NCBI GenBank assembly: GCA_027621335.1
Contig: JAQCAN010000124.1
Location: forward strand, 1 to 7,144
DNA from: Bacteroidota bacterium
GTDB lineage: Bacteria; Bacteroidota; Bacteroidia; Flavobacteriales_D; JABDKJ01
Reading direction: 5' to 3'
DNA: 7,144 nt
Part shown: piece by piece, positions 1 through 6,304 of the stretch
Layout of the letters: each line of letters opens with the position of its first letter
Numbering within the stretch: the stretch's first letter is position 1
Translations under genes and position numbers: made by a program
The notes under the pieces: model-generated
Database searches by the model: none
Told to the model about the DNA's origin: nothing
Seen by the model: the letters and a program-made list of their open reading frames with translations, nothing else

Positions 1-5
1 CTCAA

Positions 6-19
6 GCCATGCGCATGGC
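6..19. repeat. Perfect 14-bp palindrome
   Basis: GCCATGCGCATGGC reads the same on both strands, 45 bp downstream of the propeller gene stop codon. As RNA it could only form a 5-bp stem with a GCGC loop and no T run follows, so it is not a good terminator. It could be a dimer-binding site or chance; the gene on the other side is outside the window. Confidence 0.3.
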
Positions 20-64
20 AGATTGCCACCAGCCTGGACACAGAGGGTTTATTACTTGTTCGTT

Positions 65-1549
65 TCACCATTTTTGCTCATGCCTCCAAAGCACAGATTT
101 CTTTCGTCTCAGTCTGAATTGGTAAAGACCCCTGAGCTCCTCTTCTGGTTCCCATAGGTAGACATGTGTTTGGTACCCGATGCTGAAGCGCTTCTTGAAG
201 AGTTTCTCGATCTTTCCATCTGGAGGCATGACTTCAAGGCACAAGACTTTCGTGCTCGGTGCATCGAATTCGAGTTTCAGTTCAACCATCTCGGTGGACC
301 AACGCTTCTCAGAGAGGTCTGTCCAAACACTGAGATTCCCTTCATCCATGCGCGTCCAGACAGGTCTGACCACTCCATTGACTGCACTGATGTTCGTGTA
401 ATCCCCGAAGAAGACATCACGCCTCGGGAAAAAGGGTGACTCACTGATCGGGAGATTGAGAAAGGAACGTCCGCCATCTGTGGATCTACCGAGATACACA
501 TCTGTGTGATTATCCTCATGGTTCCTGCGGTCGTAAAAGACCACATGGACATCTCCATTGCTCTGGTCCACATCCATCCAGGGAAAGAACTGATGCTTGC
601 CTGGAACATCGTTGTTCACTCTCATCGGCTTTGACCATGAACTGCCCCCATCTCTGGAACTCATGATCCATATATCCGTGTCCTGCAATCCTTTACGTTG
701 ATCGGCCCAGGTGATGTAGATGCTCCCACGATCGGGTCCATTACTGACGTCCACTTTGGTGATAGGCATCCCATTGCAGCGATAGATTCCAGGAACGTCC
801 ATATCCCATCCTCCAGGCATGGTGTCGATGATCTTCTCTTTGGACCAGGTCAGGCCATCGTCCTCCGATGAAGTGAAAGCCAGTCCTTTTGCATTCGCCC
901 AACAGACATAGAGTTCTCCATCAGGCCCAACAGCAGGAACTGCACCTTCGGTGGTCTCATCACTGTCCTCACAGTTCCCTAGGGTCTCAGAGATGGTGAT
1001 GGCATCGGACCAAGATGTCCCATGGTCTACTGACTTTGAGAATCGTATCCTGGAGAAGCAGGTCGGGCTGGAGATCCCATAGGTATCGAACTCGGTCCAG
1101 GTGAGGTAGATGTGCCCTGTTCTCTGGTCGATGACCGACCAATGCTTGTCTTGCTGTTTCTCCTCATTGAGACCGGCAAAAGAGCCATCCGTCCAGGTCT
1201 CACCCATGTCCTCGCTCCGCTGGCACACGATACGGTCTATCCAGTGGCCATCTGGCGGATTGGACAAATGGAAATAATAGAAGCGTCCATCAGCGTCCGC
1301 ATCTATGACAGGGTCTCCCCAAACTCCATAAGAAGACATCAGTTTATCATGCTTCCAGGTCAGTCCTCCATCGGTGCTTGAAAGCCCTTGATCCAGTATA
1401 ACGCCCACCATCATCCGTGACGGATCTGAAGGGTCGATCTTGATGCTGGGTTCACAAGACCCTCTTTGGTCGGAAACCAGGATATTCTGGGATGAGCCTA
1501 TCAACGTGAAGAACAAGAACAAAGCTGTGATGATGGGAGATGAATTCAC
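65..1549 (-). CDS. Secreted six-Asp-box (BNR repeat) sialidase-fold beta-propeller protein
   Basis: Seen: from a GTG at 1549 the 494-residue product opens with a hydrophobic signal peptide (about residues 1-21, ending GSSQ) and carries six Asp-box motifs (S-x-D-x-G-x-[ST]-W type) at about residues 57, 111, 172, 227, 297 and 355, spaced 54-70 residues apart, the pattern of a six-bladed propeller. Other family marks are CEPSI (32-36), FYDRR (338-342), GDYTNI (382-387) and WTR (398-400). Residues about 422-494 form a separate beta-rich tail containing GLYQF. Known: such proteins are often auto-named exo-alpha-sialidase, but I find no FRIP motif and cannot place the arginine triad, so activity on sialic acid is unsupported. 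Inference: exported, binding or glycan-related role unknown. The frame stays open to a TTG at 1618 and an ATG at 1609, but these lie in or beside a promoter-like box and would put 20 or more polar residues before the signal peptide. Last gene of the accC series. Confidence 0.85.
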   Translation of the reverse strand: MNSSPIITALFLFFTLIGSSQNILVSDQRGSCEPSIKIDPSDPSRMMVGVILDQGLSSTDGGLTWKHDKLMSSYGVWGDPVIDADADGRFYYFHLSNPPDGHWIDRIVCQRSEDMGETWTDGSFAGLNEEKQQDKHWSVIDQRTGHIYLTWTEFDTYGISSPTCFSRIRFSKSVDHGTSWSDAITISETLGNCEDSDETTEGAVPAVGPDGELYVCWANAKGLAFTSSEDDGLTWSKEKIIDTMPGGWDMDVPGIYRCNGMPITKVDVSNGPDRGSIYITWADQRKGLQDTDIWIMSSRDGGSSWSKPMRVNNDVPGKHQFFPWMDVDQSNGDVHVVFYDRRNHEDNHTDVYLGRSTDGGRSFLNLPISESPFFPRRDVFFGDYTNISAVNGVVRPVWTRMDEGNLSVWTDLSEKRWSTEMVELKLEFDAPSTKVLCLEVMPPDGKIEKLFKKRFSIGYQTHVYLWEPEEELRGLYQFRLRRKKSVLWRHEQKW

Positions 1550-1615
1550 GTTGCGATATGGGCTAACAGACTGATTGTGAATGACTACATGGCTCTCTTG
1601 ATGGAGCATGTGAGC

Positions 1616-1623
1616 CAAAGATA
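1616..1623 (-). promoter_or_regulatory. Possible Bacteroidota -7 promoter box (TATCTTTG)
   Basis: The minus strand reads TATCTTTG, an exact match to the Bacteroidota -7 consensus TAnnTTTG, in the short gap after the DUF4294 stop codon. No TTG is seen at the -33 spacing upstream, so it is a half match. If used, transcription would begin near 1610 and leave a leader of roughly 60 nt before the GTG at 1549, giving the propeller gene its own promoter inside the operon. Confidence 0.35.
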
Positions 1624-1638
1624 GAAAAGGGAATGGGG

Positions 1639-2364
1639 CTATTCGCTGGATGCAGTGGAAAGGCCTCCGTTGCGCTTGCGGATCTTTCTTTCCTTCCTCT
1701 CACGCTTACGGTCCAATCGCTCTTGAGCCTTTGGGGTGACCGCCTCACGAGGATGGACATACAAGGCCCCTGTCTCTATCTCTTGAACGATACGTTCTAT
1801 GATATGGTCCTCTCCAAACGGATCATAGCTCGCTTTAAGATCGGATCCGAAGAGCTTGGCCAGCGACTGCCACATGAAGGCTGAGAAGCCCCCCTTCAGT
1901 CGTTTGATGAGTTCGTAGGAAGTATCTCCTGTTTCCCGATCGATGAGCTTGATAAGGATCTTTCCTTCACTCACAGTGAGTTCCTTGATCTCTCCTTCGA
2001 ATTCTGCTTTGAGCTCGGCTTCAGCGATGTCCAAATAGTCATTCTTATCTCTCTCTGAACTCAACTTGGCCAATTCCTCTTCATAATCATCTAAGAGTTC
2101 CTTGGTCACCTTGGCATAAGGATAGGCCTTGAGGACTTTTCTCTTGAGTCGGCTGTATTGTCGGTCGTAGCGCTTGCTCTGTTTGAAACGCTCTTCAGAG
2201 ATCGAGATCATTCCGAGCGTGACCATCGGAATGGTATCCCCATCCACCACCATGGCCTTCACTACCCTGGACGTATCCTGCACCTGAGCCTTTGACATGA
2301 AGGGCAGGGAAAGGAACAACATCACTAGGAAAAGTGCTGAGCTATGTTTGAACAAGGATATCAA
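1639..2364 (-). CDS. DUF4294 domain protein with signal peptide
   Basis: A 241-residue protein that I recognise as the Bacteroidota family DUF4294, function unknown. Seen: a signal peptide at residues 1-26 with likely cleavage after MSKA; then VDGDTIPMV (40-48), a YSRLKRKVLKAYPYA block (70-84), an acidic helical stretch (90-127), the family core GKILIKLIDRETGDTSYELIK (134-154), an AFMWQSLAKLF block (162-172), DPFGEDHIIE (181-190) and a strongly basic tail (218-231). Inference: exported to the periplasm or outer surface. The start is a TTG at 2362-2364: no ATG lies between the upstream in-frame stop and residue 15, and later starts would cut the signal peptide; a second TTG at codon 4 is an alternative. 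It begins 13 bp after the accC stop, so it is very likely co-transcribed with accC, although no functional link is known to me. Confidence 0.9.
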   Translation of the reverse strand: MISLFKHSSALFLVMLFLSLPFMSKAQVQDTSRVVKAMVVDGDTIPMVTLGMISISEERFKQSKRYDRQYSRLKRKVLKAYPYAKVTKELLDDYEEELAKLSSERDKNDYLDIAEAELKAEFEGEIKELTVSEGKILIKLIDRETGDTSYELIKRLKGGFSAFMWQSLAKLFGSDLKASYDPFGEDHIIERIVQEIETGALYVHPREAVTPKAQERLDRKRERKERKIRKRNGGLSTASSE

Positions 2365-2377
2365 TGGGCTAGTCTCT

Positions 2378-3868
2378 TCAGTTCATCGTTTTACGGTTCT
2401 TCTTCCAATTGGTTCGTTCTGATATGGCCATCTGGGCAGGACGGGCAGATTCAGACCCTTGGAACAAGATTCCTGCCATGATACTGGCCGCCTCCTCGGC
2501 TTCTTCTGATTGAGCACTTCGGTGATCGGCATTTGTATAATATGCTTTCACAAATCCTGTGTCGAAGTCGCCAGAACGGAAGGCCTCATGTTGCATAACG
2601 AATTTTCCAAAACCCAAAGTATTCTTTACCCCTACGATCTGGTATTCATCGATGGCGCGGATCATCCGTTCGATGGCCTCTTCCCTATTCGCTCCGTGAA
2701 CGCATAGCTTGGAGATCATCGGGTCATAATAGACGGGCACCTTCATGCCTTCCCTGAATCCATCATCCACGCGAACCCCAGGGCCGGATGGTGGCCTATA
2801 GACCTCCAAGGTTCCGATGTCAGGTAGGAATCCACTTTCAGGATCCTCTGCATAGACCCTCAGTTCTATGGCATGTCCGATGATCTCCAAATCTTCCTGC
2901 TTGATGGATAGGACTTCACCTCTGGCCACTCTCACTTGCTCTTTTACCAGATCCACTCCGGTGATGAGCTCGGATACCGGATGCTCCACTTGAAGACGCG
3001 TGTTCATCTCCAAGAAGTAATAATTATGGGCTGCGTCCATGAGGAATTCCACCGTCCCCGCGCCTGAGTAGTTGCATGCGCGGGCCACATTGACAGCTGC
3101 CTCTCCCATAGTCTTACGTATCTCAGGGGTCAGTATGGCCGAAGGCGCCTCTTCCACTACCTTCTGGTGCCTGCGCTGGATGGAACACTCCCGCTCGAAA
3201 AGGTAGATGATGTTGCCATGGTTATCAGCCAAGATCTGGATTTCTATGTGTCTAGGCTTCTGGTAAAAAAGTTTTTTGAAGACCGATCCATCTCCAAAAG
3301 CCGATTCCGCCTCCGAAATGGCTCGTTCTAGTTGGCTCTTGAATTCTCCCGCATTCTCTACGATGCGCATGCCTTTTCCACCTCCTCCAGCTGACGCTTT
3401 GATGAGGATGGGAAATCCGACCACTTTGGCGATCTCCAATCCTTTCTCGACATCATCAAGAGGTTCTTCAGTCCCAGGGACCATCGGAATGCCATACTTG
3501 GCCACGGCTGCCTTGGCGGCCAGCTTGCTTCCCATCATCTCTATGGCCTCAGGACTGGGACCTATGAAGGTCATGCCCGCTTCGGTGACCTTCTGGGCGA
3601 AATGGCTGTTCTCAGAGAGGAAACCATAACCTGGATGGATGCCCTCCACCCCAATTTCCAAAGCTTTTTCGATGATGTGGTCCATTTTCAGATAGGACTG
3701 ATTGCTGGGTGCAGGACCAACGCAGATGGCCTCATCAGCCGCGAGGACAAAAGGCGCATCCCTATCCGCTTCAGAATAGATGGCTACGGAACGGATGCCC
3801 ATCTCATTAAGCGATCGAATGACCCTGAGGGCGATCTCCCCTCTATTGGCAACGAGTATTTTCTTCAC
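2378..3868 (-). CDS. accC: Biotin carboxylase subunit of acetyl-/acyl-CoA carboxylase
   Basis: Carboxylates biotin on a carrier protein using ATP and bicarbonate, the first half-reaction of acetyl-CoA or propionyl-CoA carboxylase; cytoplasmic. Seen in 496 residues: N-terminal domain MKKILVANRGEIA (1-13) with HPGYGFLSEN (78-87); ATP-grasp domain with K115, K157, the glycine loop GGGGKG (161-166), RHIEIQ (206-211), ECSIQRRHQK (227-236), E274 and the EMNTRLQVEH active-site block (287-296: E287, N289, R291, Q293, E295); then R337 and the C-terminal domain. All residues matching the E. coli AccC catalytic set are present. It is about 45 residues longer than E. coli AccC, the extra tail ending in WKKNR as in Bacteroidota acyl-CoA carboxylases. 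The start is a GTG fixed by the family N-terminus; no ATG lies upstream in frame. The biotin carrier and carboxyltransferase genes are not in the window, so acetyl- versus propionyl-CoA use stays open. Confidence 0.96.
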   Translation of the reverse strand: MKKILVANRGEIALRVIRSLNEMGIRSVAIYSEADRDAPFVLAADEAICVGPAPSNQSYLKMDHIIEKALEIGVEGIHPGYGFLSENSHFAQKVTEAGMTFIGPSPEAIEMMGSKLAAKAAVAKYGIPMVPGTEEPLDDVEKGLEIAKVVGFPILIKASAGGGGKGMRIVENAGEFKSQLERAISEAESAFGDGSVFKKLFYQKPRHIEIQILADNHGNIIYLFERECSIQRRHQKVVEEAPSAILTPEIRKTMGEAAVNVARACNYSGAGTVEFLMDAAHNYYFLEMNTRLQVEHPVSELITGVDLVKEQVRVARGEVLSIKQEDLEIIGHAIELRVYAEDPESGFLPDIGTLEVYRPPSGPGVRVDDGFREGMKVPVYYDPMISKLCVHGANREEAIERMIRAIDEYQIVGVKNTLGFGKFVMQHEAFRSGDFDTGFVKAYYTNADHRSAQSEEAEEAASIMAGILFQGSESARPAQMAISERTNWKKNRKTMN

Positions 3869-3900
3869 AATTCGGAGTTTTGAGCGTTGAAGGTAGGGCT

Positions 3901-3928
3901 TTCACATATCTGACAAAGGACAGTCCAA
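3901..3928 (-). promoter_or_regulatory. Weak candidate promoter for accC
   Basis: In the 107-bp divergent gap the minus strand has TTG (3928-3926), then a 17-nt spacer including one adjacent G, then TATGTGAA (3908-3901), a partial match to TAnnTTTG. A start about 25 nt before the accC GTG would follow. The match is poor at the last positions, so this is tentative. No convincing -7 box was found for the transporter on the plus strand. Confidence 0.2.
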
Positions 3929-3975
3929 GGGCTTTTCGACAGGCTTATTGACGATTTTAGGAGCACATTTACGCT

Positions 3976-4812
3976 GTGAAACTTATTGCTCCACTTTGGC
4001 AAGCTCATTTAGCTGTTCTCCTCTTCGGACTATCGGCTCCCTTGTCCACGTATATCGGACTGCCTTCGGTGGAGTTGACCTTTGCGCGTTCTTTTATTGC
4101 GGGAGTGCTCCTGCTCAGCTTGAGTGCTAGTCGTCCACATCGGCTGTGGCCTTCCTTGGGCTCCTCGTGGAAGGAAGGCTTGTTGTTAGCCTTCCACTGG
4201 TATACCTTCTTCAGGGTGGCCATCGAGGGTTCAGTGGACTGGGCGCTGATAAGCTTCGCGACCTATCCCTTGTGGACCATGCTCTTGGAAGTACTCGTCC
4301 TGAAAAGAAGACCGAGTCTGGTCGAATGGCTGAAAGGCGCTTCCATCATGGTAGGAACGGCATTACTCATCCATTTTAACTTAGGGCCTCTTGGACTGGA
4401 CATCATCCTTTTTGGTCTCGCTTCGGCCTTAGCATTTGCACTTCTGCAATTGCTCAATCATGCCAGTCCTCAAGAGAAAAGCAGCCAACAGCTAGCTGGA
4501 GAACAGATGTTGTGGGCGGCCTTATTCCTCACTCCTTTCCTGAACCAGAAAGCCTATCTGTCCGTTGATGTGAACTGGATTCTGGTGCTCGTCCATGGTG
4601 TGTTACTGACCGCTCTAGCCTATAGCTTGTTCATAGCCGCATTGCGGAAAATAGGTGAACGAAAAGCGGCTTTCATAGCAGCCTTGGAGCCCATCTATGG
4701 CATTTTGTTCGCGGTGATTTTCATGAACTTGAATCTACACTGGATTCAGATTTTGGGAGGAGCCTTGGTCATCCTTCCCCTATTCCTCCGTAATAGGAAA
4801 GACCCTCTTTGA
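3976..4812 (+). CDS. EamA/DMT-superfamily membrane transporter
   Basis: A 278-residue inner-membrane protein with about ten hydrophobic segments (near 11-27, 33-50, 65-82, 88-108, 117-135, 140-160, 177-190, 200-222, 230-250, 255-271) arranged as two EamA repeats. Seen family marks: FARSFIAG (36-43), HWYTFF (74-79), SFATYPLWTMLLEVL (93-107) closing repeat one, and ALEPIYGILFAVIF (236-249) followed by QILGGALVI (258-266) closing repeat two; a short basic C-terminal end. Known: the family exports or imports amino acids, nucleotides or other small metabolites; the substrate cannot be read from sequence. The start is a GTG: an in-frame TAG lies 15 bp upstream (3958-3960) and the next methionine is deep inside the protein. 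An AGGAG sits at 3959-3963 but 12 nt before the GTG, long for a Shine-Dalgarno site. It is the only plus-strand gene, divergent from accC and convergent with the small protein gene. Confidence 0.92.
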   Translation: MKLIAPLWQAHLAVLLFGLSAPLSTYIGLPSVELTFARSFIAGVLLLSLSASRPHRLWPSLGSSWKEGLLLAFHWYTFFRVAIEGSVDWALISFATYPLWTMLLEVLVLKRRPSLVEWLKGASIMVGTALLIHFNLGPLGLDIILFGLASALAFALLQLLNHASPQEKSSQQLAGEQMLWAALFLTPFLNQKAYLSVDVNWILVLVHGVLLTALAYSLFIAALRKIGERKAAFIAALEPIYGILFAVIFMNLNLHWIQILGGALVILPLFLRNRKDPL

Positions 4813-4834
4813 ATTAGGCCATATCACCCTAATT
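4812..4834. terminator. Inverted repeat between convergent genes, possible bidirectional terminator
   Basis: AATTAGG (4812-4818) and CCTAATT (4828-4834) form a perfect 7-bp stem around a 9-nt loop. It spans the whole 11-bp gap between the transporter stop (4810-4812) and the small-protein stop (4824-4826), so both stop codons lie in or at the edge of the hairpin. The stem is AT-rich and no long T run follows on either strand, so as an intrinsic terminator it would be weak. Confidence 0.3.
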
Positions 4835-5015
4835 TCCCATCCCCATCGATGTCCTTTCCGATGCTCTCTTCAAGTGCCGCCAGAGTCTTCCTCGGCAAAT
4901 CCTTGGTCTTAGCGAGTTCTTCCTCAAGAAGGTCTACTCGATCCTCGATGCTGTCAGCCTGTTTCTGCTGTTTTTCGAGTTCATCTTGCTGAAGTAGTTC
5001 CCAAAATATGCCCAT
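4824..5015 (-). CDS. Small coiled-coil protein with EF-hand-like C-terminus
   Basis: A 63-residue protein of unknown function. Seen: an N-terminal hydrophobic patch MGIFWELL (1-8), a charged, heptad-like helix rich in E, Q, K and L (about 9-53), and the last nine residues DIDGDGKLG (55-63), which match the first nine positions of a calcium-binding EF-hand or dockerin loop (D55, D57, D59, G60, L62) but end before the glutamate expected at position 12. No signal peptide or lipobox. The ATG at 5013-5015 is unambiguous. Codon use and the clean protein pattern argue for a real gene, and I have a general impression that similar short proteins occur in Bacteroidota, but I cannot confirm this here. 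It lies 120 bp downstream of the epimerase gene on the same strand; its stop is 11 bp from that of the convergent transporter gene. Confidence 0.75.
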   Translation of the reverse strand: MGIFWELLQQDELEKQQKQADSIEDRVDLLEEELAKTKDLPRKTLAALEESIGKDIDGDGKLG

Positions 5016-5135
5016 GTCGATTGGTTTTAATTCCCATGTCTCGGCAGACCATCCACCGTTTTGATAGGGAAGGTCAATATAGACTTTTAGTCCAGACGTA
5101 GTGATAGGCCTGATTAGGATTATGATGGGTAAGTA

Positions 5136-6164
5136 TCAGAGATTGACCCCTTTCTTCAATCGGATCGGTTCTTCAAGTTCGATCCTCTGATTCACGATTT
5201 GAAAACCTTTGAAGGGATCATTGATGTTCAAGTATGGTGCGTCCAAATCGGCAATGGACGCATGTGAGGCTAAGACAGCTGCGGTGGACACCCCCAGACT
5301 TGACTCGGACATGCAGCCAAGTATTTTTACAAAAGGGGATTCCGAATCATTCGTAGAATTGAATTCCAACATTTTCTTTGCTTGAAACAGTCCCCCGCAT
5401 TTCATCAGTTTCACATTCACACCTGAATATGCTTCGTGGAACTGTGTCAGGTCCTCCAATGAACGAATGGACTCATCTGCGATGATGGGCATCTGAAGGC
5501 GCTGTTTCAACCAATAGTGGCTCTCATGGTCCTCTGACAATAATGGTTGCTCAACCAAGATGCAATGAAACCGCTCTAAGGAGGTGATGAGAGAGATGGC
5601 CTTTTCCTTATTGCTACACCCTTGGTTGAGATCGATGCAGAATGGCAAGTCCGTCTTCTTACGGATGGCCTCCACGAATTCCAAGTCATCATAAGAGCCG
5701 GTGAGTTTTACTTTCAGGTGGCTGAAATCCTTGGCAGTTTCTAGCACCTCGCCCAAGGAATCATAGTCGTTCTTAGTGAGAGTCAAGGTCAAGGAAGGAT
5801 TGGATTCACTGGACTCGAAATGATCGGAGAGTCTGCCTCCCTGTGCAACTACATACCAATTCAATAGGGCCGATTGAACCGCAGCGGATGCCGTTGGGTG
5901 CTCTGAAGAGTAAGGGATATCAGCAACATGATCGAAAGGATTCGATTTGAGGACCTCTTGGATGCCGTCCGTTTGGCTCTTGACCCATTTCTCCACCGAA
6001 TCATAGGTCTCCCTCAAATAAGGCGGAAGCGAAGCCTCCCCATAAGCTGTATAGCCTTCATGGCTGATCCTCACATAGGCAAGTTGCGTTCCCTTCCTTG
6101 TGCCATGGGCAAGGACAAAAGGACGCTTGAACTCCAGAAAATAAGGATGTACGCTGATCTTCAT
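5136..6164 (-). CDS. Dipeptide epimerase, L-Ala-D/L-Glu type (enolase superfamily)
   Basis: Epimerises the second residue of dipeptides, typically converting L-Ala-D-Glu from cell-wall turnover to L-Ala-L-Glu, in the cytoplasm with Mg2+. Seen in 342 residues: the N-terminal capping domain with LAHGTRKG (18-25) and GEASLPPYLRET (42-53); then the barrel with the KxK acid/base motif K151/K153, metal ligands D178 (CIDLNQG), E205 (VEQP) and D230 (ADES), the second catalytic lysine K252 in VKLMKCGG, and GCMSESSLG (283-291). The DLD motif D306/D308 matches the Asp-x-Asp that binds the dipeptide amino group in known Ala-Glu epimerases, which favours this specificity over other muconate-lactonising-enzyme relatives. 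The start is the ATG at 6162-6164, where family similarity begins; the frame stays open 78 bp further to 6242, but that extension has no family character. No other peptide-recycling gene is in the window. Confidence 0.93.
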   Translation of the reverse strand: MKISVHPYFLEFKRPFVLAHGTRKGTQLAYVRISHEGYTAYGEASLPPYLRETYDSVEKWVKSQTDGIQEVLKSNPFDHVADIPYSSEHPTASAAVQSALLNWYVVAQGGRLSDHFESSESNPSLTLTLTKNDYDSLGEVLETAKDFSHLKVKLTGSYDDLEFVEAIRKKTDLPFCIDLNQGCSNKEKAISLITSLERFHCILVEQPLLSEDHESHYWLKQRLQMPIIADESIRSLEDLTQFHEAYSGVNVKLMKCGGLFQAKKMLEFNSTNDSESPFVKILGCMSESSLGVSTAAVLASHASIADLDAPYLNINDPFKGFQIVNQRIELEEPIRLKKGVNL

Positions 6165-6304
6165 GGGCCGAATATCGCGCTTAATTGAACGAGGGGATGG
6201 AAGGCCCCGATGATGCACAAGCCATTGACGAGGCGATCGCATCCTGAACCGTTTCGCCAGACCAAACGAATGACACTCTGGGATGATTTAAGGAATCGAG
6301 CGCG

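Noticed and set aside
1..64. End of a neighbouring gene
   Set aside because: Several frames are open over this short stretch but none shows a recognisable protein, so no partial gene can be supported.
1112..1381. 89-codon plus-strand open frame within the propeller gene
   Set aside because: Antisense to a well-supported coding region with repeated Asp-boxes; no recognisable protein pattern.
3276..3629. 117-codon plus-strand open frame antisense to accC
   Set aside because: It lies wholly within a certain gene, its product is low in order and rich in P, S and A, and it resembles no family; a shadow of accC codon use.
5016..5135. Possible promoter (TATATTGA) or tiny gene between the epimerase and the small protein
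   Set aside because: The box matches TAnnTTTG only partly, no -33 TTG is evident, and no open frame with protein character is present; nothing further is seen in this gap.
6165..6242. 26-residue N-terminal extension of the epimerase frame from an ATG at 6242
   Set aside because: The extension is basic and proline-rich without family similarity, whereas the ATG at 6164 starts exactly at the first strand of the capping domain.
6263..6270. TTCGTTTG on the minus strand as a promoter box for the epimerase
   Set aside because: It differs from TAnnTTTG at the second base and no TTG is present at the -33 spacing; too weak to call.
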